A stretch of 64,000 nucleotides of DNA from DASXAI01 sp963798445. GTDB taxonomy: Bacteria; Actinomycetota; Acidimicrobiia; Acidimicrobiales; Ilumatobacteraceae. Location of the stretch: the NCBI GenBank assembly GCA_963798445.1, contig CAWCTH010000011.1, forward strand, positions 434,001 through 498,000. The letters are read 5' to 3'. This document shows, piece after piece, positions 33,789 through 43,190 of the stretch. Made by a program: the position numbers and the translations under genes. Position 1 is the first letter of the stretch. Every line of letters starts with the position of its first letter. A model generated the notes under the pieces. That model saw only the letters and a list, made by a program, of their open reading frames with translations, was not told the origin of the DNA and made no database searches.

Positions 33789-34709
33789 TCACGCCAGCTC
33801 GGTTTGCAGCTTGCGCAGGATGGCGCGGGTGCGCTCGTTCTCGTCGGGGTCCTTGCTGGCGACCGGCACGGCACCGAGGTCGGTGACGCCGATGTCCTTC
33901 AGCTGCCCGATCCGGTCGGTGATCTCGGCCTCCCCGCCCAAGATCGCGATGTCGGCCGCGCCCTGGGCGCCTTCGCGGTCGAGCATGGCTCGGTACGACG
34001 GCAGCTGCCCGTAGATCGTCAGGCCCCGCGCCAGCCGTTCGTGGGCGGCGGCCGGATCGGCGGTGACGCCCACCGGGAACATGGCCACGACGCGCGGGAC
34101 GGCGCGCCCGGCGCGCTCGGCCGCTTGCGACAGCGTGGGGATGGTGTGAGCAGCGAGCGTCTTGGGGCCCACGCACCACGTGATCGTGCCGTCGGCCAAG
34201 CGACCCGTGACTTCCAACATCTGGGTGCCCAGCGCGGCGACGAGGACGGGGAACGGCGTGGCTCCCGGAACGTCCAGGGTGCCGCGTGCGGTGACGGTGG
34301 TGCCGGAGAAGTCGATGGCTTCACCCTTCGACAACGGCACCAGCACCTCGAGGTACTCACGGAGGTGGAGGACCGGCTTGGCGAAGGAGATGCCCCACAT
34401 GCCCTCGATCACCACCTTGTGCGACAGGCCGATGCCGAGGGCCAGCCGGTTGCCGATGGCCGCCTGCGTCGTGAGTGCCTGCTGGGCCATCACCCACGGG
34501 TGACGCGGGTACGTCGGCACGACGGCCGTGCCCAGCTCGATGCCCGGCACCTCCCGCCCCGCGATGGTCAGTGCGGTGAGCGCGTCGAGGCCGAAGACCT
34601 GGGCGAGCCAGTACGACGCGAAGCCGTCGTCGGCGGCCTGGCGGGCAGCGGCGACGACATCGTCGACGGAGCCGGAGCCGGGAATGGGTGGCGACAACCC
34701 GATGTGCAT
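33789..34709 (-). CDS. LLM-class F420-dependent oxidoreductase
   Basis: The product has 306 residues from MHIGLSPPIPGSGSVDDVV. Luciferase-like TIM barrel: DDGFASYWLAQVFGLDALTAL, GTAVVPTYPRHPWVMAQQALT, GNRLALGIGLSHKVVIEGMWG, TITWCVGPKTLAAH. The GLSH and WxxPKT-like elements fit F420-dependent members found in mycobacteria and related groups. Substrate unknown. It is convergent with the SDR gene across 313 bases containing a repeat element, and divergent from mscL. Confidence 0.87.
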   Translation of the reverse strand: MHIGLSPPIPGSGSVDDVVAAARQAADDGFASYWLAQVFGLDALTALTIAGREVPGIELGTAVVPTYPRHPWVMAQQALTTQAAIGNRLALGIGLSHKVVIEGMWGISFAKPVLHLREYLEVLVPLSKGEAIDFSGTTVTARGTLDVPGATPFPVLVAALGTQMLEVTGRLADGTITWCVGPKTLAAHTIPTLSQAAERAGRAVPRVVAMFPVGVTADPAAAHERLARGLTIYGQLPSYRAMLDREGAQGAADIAILGGEAEITDRIGQLKDIGVTDLGAVPVASKDPDENERTRAILRKLQTELA

Positions 34710-34787
34710 CGTCGAACCGTAACGCCGCCGCGACCAGAGGTGCTCTAATGGCGCGATCTGAGCCCAGTGACAAGGGAGTGGTGGTAC

Positions 34788-35198
34788 ATGGCAGCACAAG
34801 CACCGCAGGCAAAGAAGAAGGGCGTCCTCCAGGAGTTCAAGGAATTCCTGAACCAGGGCGACTTCGTAACCATCGCCGTCGGCCTGATCATCGCCCTGTA
34901 CTTCCAGCAGATCATCAACGCGATCCTGGTCGGCGTCCTCTTCCCGATCATCGCCGCCATCTTCGGCAAGCCCAACTTCCAGGACATCGGCTTCGACATC
35001 GGCGACGCCCGCATCAGCATCGGGCTCGTGCTCAACGCCATCATCTCGTTCGCCGTCGTGGCGGCATTGCTGTTCCTCATCCTGAAGGCGTACAACCGCA
35101 TGCGCGCCACGAAGAGCGGCGACCAGGCCGACACCGAGCTCTCGGTCCTGCGCGAGATCCGCGACTCGTTGCGGAGCGGCGGTCGCGGCCCCAGCTGA
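34788..35198 (+). CDS. mscL: Large-conductance mechanosensitive channel MscL
   Basis: The product has 136 residues from MAAQAPQAKKKGVLQEFKEF; the ATG at 34788 has AGGGAG upstream. Two membrane helices, TM1 (FVTIAVGLIIALYFQQIINAILVGVLFPII) and TM2 (GLVLNAIISFAVVAALLFLILKAYNRM), with a short periplasmic loop (FGKPNFQDIGF) and a charged C-terminal helix. It is a pentameric channel that opens under membrane tension to release solutes on osmotic downshock. The propionyl-CoA synthetase-like gene starts two bases after the stop. Confidence 0.93.
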   Translation: MAAQAPQAKKKGVLQEFKEFLNQGDFVTIAVGLIIALYFQQIINAILVGVLFPIIAAIFGKPNFQDIGFDIGDARISIGLVLNAIISFAVVAALLFLILKAYNRMRATKSGDQADTELSVLREIRDSLRSGGRGPS

Positions 35199-35199
35199 G

Positions 35200-37107
35200 A
35201 TGGCGGCCTACGAGGACGTCTATCGCCGGAGCCTCGACGATCCGGAGGGGTTCTGGCGAGAGGCGGCCAATGACATCGAGTGGATCGAGCCGTTCGATCG
35301 CGTGCTCGATCGGTCCGCGGCGCCGGCCCCGCGGTGGTTCGCCGGAGGTGTGCTGAACACGTGTGCCAACGCCGTCGACCGCCACGTCGCCGACGGCCGC
35401 GGCGACCAGTTGGCCATCGTGTACGACTCACCGGTCACGGCGACGGTGCGCAGTCTCACCTACACCGCGCTGCGCGACGAGGTGGCGCGCGTCGCCGGCG
35501 CGTTCGCGCTGCTCGGTGTCACGAAGGGCGACGCCGTCATCCTCTACATGCCGATGGTGCCGGAGGCCGTCGTGGCCATGCTGGCCTGCGCTCGCCTGGG
35601 CGCGGTGCACTCGGTCGTGTTCGGCGGGTTCGCGCCCAACGAGCTGGCGGTGCGGATCGACGATGCCCGGCCGAAGCTGATCGTGTCGGCATCGTGCGGC
35701 ATCGAAGCTCAGCGGGTCATCGAGTACAAGCCGCTGCTCGACCTGGCCATCGAAGCGGCACAGCACAAGCCGCAGGCGTGCGTCGTGTTGCAGCGGCGCG
35801 GCGCGACGGCGAGTGGAACGGAATTGCCGCCGGCGTCGATGATCGAAGGGCGCGACCACGACTGGGACGCGGTGGTCCGTGCGGCGGTGCCGCACCCGTG
35901 CGTGCCGGTCGCCGCCACCGATCCTCTCTACATCCTCTACACATCGGGCACGACCGGGAAGCCGAAGGGTGTCGTGCGCGACAACGGCGGTCACGCCGTG
36001 GCCTTGCGCTGGAGCCTGCCGAACATCTACGACACCCGTGCCGGTGAAGTGTTCTGGGCGGCATCCGACGTCGGTTGGGTGGTGGGCCACAGCTACATCG
36101 TCTACGCCCCGCTGCTGACCGGCTGCACCACCATCCTCTACGAAGGCAAGCCGGTGGGCACGCCTGATCCGGGCGCGTTCTGGCGGGTCGTGGCCCAGCA
36201 CGGCGTGAAGACGTTGTTCACCGCGCCGACGGCCTTCCGGGCCATCAGGAAGGAGGACCCGACCGGCTCGCACTTCGGGCGCTACGACCTCTCCCGGTTC
36301 GCCTATCTGTTCCTGGCCGGCGAGCGCCTCGATCCCGACACGTACCAGTGGGCGTCGGACCTGCTACAGCGGCCGGTCATCGACCACTGGTGGCAGACCG
36401 AGAGCGGCTGGCCGATCGCCGCTGACTGCCTCGGTATCGAGCACCTGCCGGTGAAGCCCGGCTCGCCCACGAAGGCGGTGCCCGGCTACCGCATCAAGAT
36501 CCTCGATCCGGCGTCGGGCGAGGAAGCGCCGGCGGGCACCGAGGGAGCGGTGGCCATCGAGCTGCCGCTGCCGCCGGGGTGCCTCCCCACGTTGTGGAAC
36601 GACGACGCGCGGTTCGTCTCCTCGTACCTGTCGGCCTTCCCGGGCCACTACGTGAGCGGCGACGGAGGCTACTTCGACGCCGACGGCTACCTGTTCGTGA
36701 TGGGCCGCATCGACGATGTCATCAACGTCGCCGGGCATCGGCTCTCCACCGGCGCGATGGAAGAGATCGTCGCGACGCATCCCGATGTCGCCGAGTGCGC
36801 GGTGATCGGCGCCGCCGACGACCTCAAGGGTCAGGTGCCGGTGGGCTTCGTCGTGTTGAAGGCCGGTGCCGACCGCGACCCGGCCGAACTACAGGCCGAG
36901 CTGGTCGCCATGGTGCGCGATCGCATCGGCGCGGTGGCCGCCTTCAAGGAAGCACTGGTGGTGGCGCGGCTGCCGAAGACCCGCTCGGGCAAGATCCTGC
37001 GGGCCACCATGCGGGCCATCGCCGACGGGCGCGACGTCGCCGTGCCGTCCACGATCGACGATCCCGTCATCCTCGACGAGATCAGCGCCGCCCTCAAGAC
37101 CCGCTAG
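35200..37107 (+). CDS. Acyl-CoA synthetase, propionyl-CoA synthetase-like (PrpE/ACSS3 type)
   Basis: The product has 635 residues. N-terminal ACS domain (SLDDPEGFWREAANDIEW...RWFAGGVLNTCANAVDRHV), AMP-binding P-loop YILYTSGTTGKPKGVVRDNGGHAV, adenylate region HWWQTESGWPIA, GYFDADGYLFVMGRIDDVINVAGHRLSTGAMEE, and the acetylatable Lys in PKTRSGKILRATMR. The WWQTESGWP and RDNGGHAV elements resemble PrpE more than acetyl-CoA synthetase, so propionate is the likely acid. Starts two bases after mscL and probably shares its transcript, an unexpected pairing. Confidence 0.9.
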   Translation: MAAYEDVYRRSLDDPEGFWREAANDIEWIEPFDRVLDRSAAPAPRWFAGGVLNTCANAVDRHVADGRGDQLAIVYDSPVTATVRSLTYTALRDEVARVAGAFALLGVTKGDAVILYMPMVPEAVVAMLACARLGAVHSVVFGGFAPNELAVRIDDARPKLIVSASCGIEAQRVIEYKPLLDLAIEAAQHKPQACVVLQRRGATASGTELPPASMIEGRDHDWDAVVRAAVPHPCVPVAATDPLYILYTSGTTGKPKGVVRDNGGHAVALRWSLPNIYDTRAGEVFWAASDVGWVVGHSYIVYAPLLTGCTTILYEGKPVGTPDPGAFWRVVAQHGVKTLFTAPTAFRAIRKEDPTGSHFGRYDLSRFAYLFLAGERLDPDTYQWASDLLQRPVIDHWWQTESGWPIAADCLGIEHLPVKPGSPTKAVPGYRIKILDPASGEEAPAGTEGAVAIELPLPPGCLPTLWNDDARFVSSYLSAFPGHYVSGDGGYFDADGYLFVMGRIDDVINVAGHRLSTGAMEEIVATHPDVAECAVIGAADDLKGQVPVGFVVLKAGADRDPAELQAELVAMVRDRIGAVAAFKEALVVARLPKTRSGKILRATMRAIADGRDVAVPSTIDDPVILDEISAALKTR

Positions 37108-37110
37108 TCG

Positions 37111-37893
37111 CTACTGCACGCCGCGGGGCGGCAACGGTACGAGCCGGTGGTCGGGCGTGATCAGCCGGCGCTCCAGCCCGAGGGCCACCACGCTCGTCGT
37201 CATGGCGACCGAGCCCAGCACGAGGTACATCACCGCCACCTGCACACGCACCGCCTGCATGGGATCGGCCCCCGCGAGGATGAGGCCCACCATGGCGCCG
37301 GGCAGGAACACGATGCCCACGGCCTTCGTCGTCTCGATCTGGGGGACGAGGGCGGTGCGAATGGCGTTGCGCACGTACGGGCGGGCCGCGTCGGGTCCGG
37401 GGAGGCCGAGGGCGAGGCGGGCCTCCAGCTCCTCGCGCTTGTCGCGCATCTCGTCCATGATCCGCCGGCCGACGAGCACGGTGGCGCCGATCGAGTTGCC
37501 GACCACCAGACCGGTCAGCGGGACGATGGTGCGCCCGTCGGCCTCGAAGACGTGCAGGCCGAACAGGACGCCGAGCGTGACGGCGACCGCCACGGCGTAG
37601 GCGATCATCGTCAGTCGGGCCACACCCGGCACGTCCGGTGCGCGGCGTTTGGCCGTCCAGCCGGCGAACACCACCATCGCCACGACCCAGAGCCACGACC
37701 ACAGCACCGGCTCGTCGGGGTCGACCACGAGCTTGAGCGCCAGCCCGATCACCGACAGCTGCACGACGGCGCGCACCGCGGCCCACACCACCGTGCGTTC
37801 CAACCCGAGATGCCAACGCAGCGAGATGAGCACCACCACGAGGATCAGCACGGCTGAGCACGCCACGCCGAGAAGCGAGATCGACCCGGTCAT
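37111..37893 (-). CDS. UPF0014-family ABC permease (FetB/YbbM-like)
   Basis: The product has 260 residues from MTGSISLLGVACSAVL. About seven membrane segments; family hallmarks GLVVGNSIGATVLVGRRI, RNAIRTALVPQIETTKAVGIVFLPGAMVGLILAGADPMQAV. In Escherichia coli the homologous FetAB exports iron and helps resist peroxide; that role is inferred. Its ATG overlaps the end of the ATPase gene by four bases. It is convergent with the propionyl-CoA synthetase-like gene, three bases apart. Confidence 0.9.
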   Translation of the reverse strand: MTGSISLLGVACSAVLILVVVLISLRWHLGLERTVVWAAVRAVVQLSVIGLALKLVVDPDEPVLWSWLWVVAMVVFAGWTAKRRAPDVPGVARLTMIAYAVAVAVTLGVLFGLHVFEADGRTIVPLTGLVVGNSIGATVLVGRRIMDEMRDKREELEARLALGLPGPDAARPYVRNAIRTALVPQIETTKAVGIVFLPGAMVGLILAGADPMQAVRVQVAVMYLVLGSVAMTTSVVALGLERRLITPDHRLVPLPPRGVQ

Positions 37894-38567
37894 GTCTGTC
37901 CTTCCGGTTCGCCGCGCTCGCTGCCGAGGACCCGCCCGCCCTCGATCTGCACGACCCAATCGGCCAGGCGGCGGATCTGGGCGCTGTCGTGGGTGACCCA
38001 CACGACGGCGACACCGTCCTCGCCGATCAAGCGGCGCACCAGCCGTTCCAGCAGGAGGGCGTTGTCGTGGTCGAGCATCGAGGTGGGCTCGTCCATCAGC
38101 AGCACCGACGGCCGGGTCGCCAGCGTCCGAGCGAGGCAGGCGCGCTGGGCCTCGCCGCCGGAGAGGTCGCGGGCGGCCCGGTCGAGCAGCTCGCCCGGCA
38201 GGCCGACGTGGCCGAGAGCGGCGACGGCGCGATCGCGGTTCATGGTGGGGTCGGCGACGCGGAGGTTCTCCAGCACGGTGCCGTCGAACAGCGTGGGTCG
38301 CTGGAACACCATGCCGACCTGGCGGCGCAACGCGAGGGGATCGAGGCCGGCGATGTCGTCGCCGCGGAAGCACACTCGCCCGTGGGTGGGCAGCGTGAGG
38401 CGGTTGCAGAGGCGCAGCATGGTGGACTTCCCGGCGCCCGAGGGTCCCGCCAGCATCGTGATCCCGCCGCCGGGCAGGGTGGCGTCGACGCCGTCGAGCA
38501 CCGTGGTGTCGCCGAAGCGGACGCCCACACGCTCGAACCGGAACAGGCTCGTCGCGTCGCCCACCAC
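37890..38567 (-). CDS. ABC ATPase partner of UPF0014 permease (FetA/YbbL-like)
   Basis: The product has 225 residues with Walker A GPSGAGKST (about 41-49), Q-loop VFQRPTLFDG, signature LSGGEAQRACLA, Walker B VLLMDEPTSMLD and H-loop VTHDSAQIRRLADWV. The size and order match FetA-type ATPases. It energises the permease encoded downstream, with which it overlaps. It diverges from the fatty-acyl-CoA synthetase gene across about 30 bases. Confidence 0.9.
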   Translation of the reverse strand: MVGDATSLFRFERVGVRFGDTTVLDGVDATLPGGGITMLAGPSGAGKSTMLRLCNRLTLPTHGRVCFRGDDIAGLDPLALRRQVGMVFQRPTLFDGTVLENLRVADPTMNRDRAVAALGHVGLPGELLDRAARDLSGGEAQRACLARTLATRPSVLLMDEPTSMLDHDNALLLERLVRRLIGEDGVAVVWVTHDSAQIRRLADWVVQIEGGRVLGSERGEPEGQT

Positions 38568-38597
38568 GGCGACGCTAGCGACGGCTACGGTGCGGCC

Positions 38598-40133
38598 ATG
38601 AAGGTCGCACTCACGGTCAACGACTTCCTACGGCGGGCAGAGCAGGTGTACGGCGATCGTGTCGGGGTGATCGACGAACCCGACCAGCCGGCGCCGTCGT
38701 GGGGCCGCCTCACCTATGCCGAGCTGGCCGCCCGGACCCGTGCCCAAGCGGCGGGGCTCGATGCCCTCGGCATCGAGTTCGGCGATCGGGTGGCGATCGT
38801 GAGCCAGAACTCGGCGCGGTTGCTGGCCAGCTTCTGGGGCGTCGCCGGCGCCGGCCGCGTGCTGGTGCCCATCAACTTCCGCCTGAACGCCGACGAGGTC
38901 GGCTACATCGTCGAACACTCGGGCGCCCGTGTCCTGCTCGTCGATCCCGAGCTGGACGACGCGCTGTCCGGCGTGAAGGCCGAGCACCGCTACGTGCTGG
39001 GTGCCGCCACCGACGAGGAGCTGCTGCGCTACGGCGTGGAACCCCGTCCGTGGCCGCCCGACGAAGACGCCACCGCCACCATCAACTACACGAGCGGCAC
39101 GACGGCGCGGCCCAAGGGCGTGGAGCTGACGCACCGCAACTGCTGGCTCAACGCCGCCCAGTTCGGCTGGCACATGGGAGTGAGCGATCGCGACGTGTAC
39201 CTGCACACGCTGCCGATGTTCCACGCCGACGGTTGGGGCATGCCGTTCGCCGTCACGGGCATGGGCGGCACCCATGTGGTGCTGCGCAAGGTGGACGGGG
39301 CCGAGATCCTTCGCCGGATCGAGGCCCACGGCGTCACCTTGCTGTGCGGGGCGCCGGCGGTGGCGGCCGCCGTTCTCGATGCCGCCGCCACATGGGACGG
39401 GCCCGTGCCGGGCGCCGGCACCGTGCGCATGGCGGTGGCCGGCGCACCGCCGCCCACCCGCACCATCGAGCGGATCGAGACCGAGCTGGGTTGGGAGTTC
39501 GTGCAGGTCTACGGGCTCACCGAGACCTCGCCCATCCTCACCATGGCCCGCCGCCGGGCCGAGTGGGACGACCTGACGCCAGGCGAGCGGGCCGTCAAGC
39601 TGGGCCGGGCCGGTGCTCCGGTCCTGGGGGTGGAGATGGCCACCACCGGCGACGGCGAGCTGCTGGCCCGCAGCAACGTCGTGATGGAGGGCTACTGGAA
39701 CCAGCCCGAGGCGACGGCGACGGCCATCGTCGACGGTTGGTTCCACACCGGCGACGGCGGCTTCATCGACGACGAGCACTACGTGAACATCTCGGATCGC
39801 ATCAAGGACGTGATCATCTCGGGTGGTGAGAACGTCAGCTCCATCGAGGTGGAGGACACGTTGTTCCAGCACCCGGCGGTGGCCGAGGTGGCGGTGATCG
39901 GCGTGCCCCACGAGCGCTGGGGGGAGACGGTGACCGCCCTGGTGGTGCTGCGGCCGGGCGCGGAGGCCACCGAGGCCGAGCTGATCGAGTTCTGCCGGCA
40001 ACGGTTGGCGCACTACAAGTGCCCCACGTCGGTGGTGGTGCGCCCCGAGCTGGCCCGCACGGCCACAGGGAAGCTCCAGAAGTTCAAGCTCCGCGAGGAG
40101 TACTGGGCCGGCCGCGACAAACGCATCAACTAA
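38598..40133 (+). CDS. Long-chain acyl-CoA synthetase-like AMP-dependent ligase
   Basis: The product has 511 residues from MKVALTVNDFLRRAEQVYGD. ANL superfamily: P-loop INYTSGTTARPKGVELTHRN, VYGLTETSPI, GWFHTGDGGFIDDEHYVNISDRIKDVIISGGENVSS, and catalytic Lys in ARTATGKLQKFKLRE. It adenylates a carboxylic acid and passes it to CoA. The fatty-acid or medium-chain type is likely from GWFHTGDGG and NISDRIKDVI; specificity cannot be read. An unusual TTARPKG replaces the common TTGxPKG. Followed by dispersed repeat copy B. Confidence 0.9.
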   Translation: MKVALTVNDFLRRAEQVYGDRVGVIDEPDQPAPSWGRLTYAELAARTRAQAAGLDALGIEFGDRVAIVSQNSARLLASFWGVAGAGRVLVPINFRLNADEVGYIVEHSGARVLLVDPELDDALSGVKAEHRYVLGAATDEELLRYGVEPRPWPPDEDATATINYTSGTTARPKGVELTHRNCWLNAAQFGWHMGVSDRDVYLHTLPMFHADGWGMPFAVTGMGGTHVVLRKVDGAEILRRIEAHGVTLLCGAPAVAAAVLDAAATWDGPVPGAGTVRMAVAGAPPPTRTIERIETELGWEFVQVYGLTETSPILTMARRRAEWDDLTPGERAVKLGRAGAPVLGVEMATTGDGELLARSNVVMEGYWNQPEATATAIVDGWFHTGDGGFIDDEHYVNISDRIKDVIISGGENVSSIEVEDTLFQHPAVAEVAVIGVPHERWGETVTALVVLRPGAEATEAELIEFCRQRLAHYKCPTSVVVRPELARTATGKLQKFKLREEYWAGRDKRIN

Positions 40134-40156
40134 CGCGCCGCCCGGGTATCGGTTCC

Positions 40157-40210
40157 GGCAACTGATTCGCTTTTCGTCGGCGGGTGCGCCAAAAAGCGAA
40201 TCAGTTCGCC
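40157..40210. repeat. Dispersed inverted repeat, copy B
   Basis: Arms GGCAACTGATTCGCTTTT and AAAAAGCGAATCAGTTCGCC pair over 18 or more bases (one G missing in the left arm); the loop holds TGCGCCA. Lies 24 bases after the acyl-CoA synthetase stop and 13 before the convergent DUF2752 gene stop, the strongest hairpin of the family. Confidence 0.8.
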
Positions 40211-40222
40211 ACGGGGAGCGGG

Positions 40223-40624
40223 TCAGGGCGCGAGGGCGTGGAAGGCGGGGAGGTTGCGGGCGACGCCGTACACGACGGCCAGCGCGATCAACCCCACCCA
40301 CAGCGCCGCGGGCGCCTTCGTCGGGGACGGCACCCGCGGCCACAGCCAGGCCGCCGCCATCCAGCTCGCCAGCCCGGCCACGAGGGGCCACAGCAGGTTC
40401 GTGCCGAGGGCCGCCATCGGGTGGCCGGTGAGCACGTCGTGGGCGGCGCGGGTCATGCCGCACCCCGGGCACCACCAGCCCGTGACGGCGTGGAACGGGC
40501 ACGGAATCGTCGGAAGACGGCTGGCCCGACCGGGATCGGCCAGGGCCACGTAGCCGGCGGCGGCCGCCGCCACCGCGCCCGCCAGCACGGCCGGGGCCAG
40601 CCGGCGATCGGCCCGTTGCTCCAC
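40223..40624 (-). CDS. DUF2752 membrane protein
   Basis: The product has 133 residues (GTG start). It shows the DUF2752 hallmark CPFHAVTGWWCPGCGMTRAAHDVLTGH, a Cys-rich CPxxxxTGxxCPGCGxTRA loop between hydrophobic segments, and three or four membrane helices. Function unknown in the family. The two Cys pairs may bind metal or form disulfides. It is convergent with the acyl-CoA synthetase and divergent from the ABC-F gene. Confidence 0.85.
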   Translation of the reverse strand: MEQRADRRLAPAVLAGAVAAAAAGYVALADPGRASRLPTIPCPFHAVTGWWCPGCGMTRAAHDVLTGHPMAALGTNLLWPLVAGLASWMAAAWLWPRVPSPTKAPAALWVGLIALAVVYGVARNLPAFHALAP

Positions 40625-40679
40625 GGAACCATCGTATTGCGGTTGTCAGTGCGGCATCCTGCTGCCACCCTGGTCACTC

Positions 40680-42283
<1,604 letters not shown>

Positions 42284-42309
42284 GGCGGTGGTGGCGTAAC
42301 TTCCGCGCC

Positions 42310-43143
42310 ATGGCTTACGAGGGGTACGAGAAGCTGCACGTCGGCGTCGACGGCGGCATTGCCACGGTCACCATCGACAACCCGCCGATCAACCTGTTCG
42401 ACCTCGGGCTGTACCTGGAGATGCGCCAGGTCGCCAGCGAGCTGGCCGAGGACACCGGCATCCGCGTGGTCGTGCTGCGCAGCTCCACGCCGGGGTTCTT
42501 CATCGCCCACTTCGACGTTTCGCTGATCCAGTCCTTCCCCACCGACCCCCAGCCGCCGCCGACCGAGCTCAACCCGTTCCACCAGATGTGCGAGACCTTC
42601 CGCACCATGCCGAAGGCCACCATCGCCGTCATCGAGGGCCGCATCGGCGGCGGTGGCAGCGAGCTGGCGCTGTCGTGCGACATGCGGTTCGCCGCCATCG
42701 GCCAAGCCATGTTGAGCCAGCCCGAGGTCGCACTGGGCATCATCCCGGGGGGCACCGGTACGGCCCGCCTCGGCCGCCTTGCGGGCCGCAGCCGGGCGCT
42801 CGAGATCGTGCTGGGGTGTGACGACTTCGACGCCGTCACCGCCGAGCGCTACGGCTGGGTGAACCGGGCCCTCGAGCCCGGCGAGCTGTGGCCGTTCGTC
42901 GACCGGCTGGCCGCCCGCATCGCGTCGTACCCGCCCCACGCCGTGGCCGCCGCCAAGGCGGCCGTGCTGCGGGCCGAGCGGGGTGTGGTGGAGGACCTCC
43001 TGGCCGAGTCGGCCACCTTCGCTGCCACGCTGGGGGAGAACTCGACCCGTACGGCGATGGAGCGGTTCTTCTCCCTCGGCGGCCAGACCCCGGAGGGCGA
43101 GTCCCGCCTCGGCGAGCTGGCCGGCGAGATCCAGGCCGGCTGA
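42310..43143 (+). CDS. Enoyl-CoA hydratase/isomerase-family protein
   Basis: The product has 277 residues from MAYEGYEKLHVGVDGGIATVTID. Crotonase fold: NPPINLFDLGLYLEMRQV, oxyanion-hole segments SSTPGFFIAHFDVSLI and IEGRIGGGGSELALSCDMRFAAIG, and LGIIPGGTGTARLGRLAGRS. The usual catalytic Glu of hydratases (in the PELGLG/PE region) appears as EVALGIIPGGTG without a clear second Glu, so the exact reaction is open. Starts 26 bases after the ABC-F gene. Confidence 0.86.
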   Translation: MAYEGYEKLHVGVDGGIATVTIDNPPINLFDLGLYLEMRQVASELAEDTGIRVVVLRSSTPGFFIAHFDVSLIQSFPTDPQPPPTELNPFHQMCETFRTMPKATIAVIEGRIGGGGSELALSCDMRFAAIGQAMLSQPEVALGIIPGGTGTARLGRLAGRSRALEIVLGCDDFDAVTAERYGWVNRALEPGELWPFVDRLAARIASYPPHAVAAAKAAVLRAERGVVEDLLAESATFAATLGENSTRTAMERFFSLGGQTPEGESRLGELAGEIQAG

Positions 43144-43190
43144 ACTCGGCCCGACGTGGCGCCCGTGTCGCCGGCGGGCATCATCGTCGG

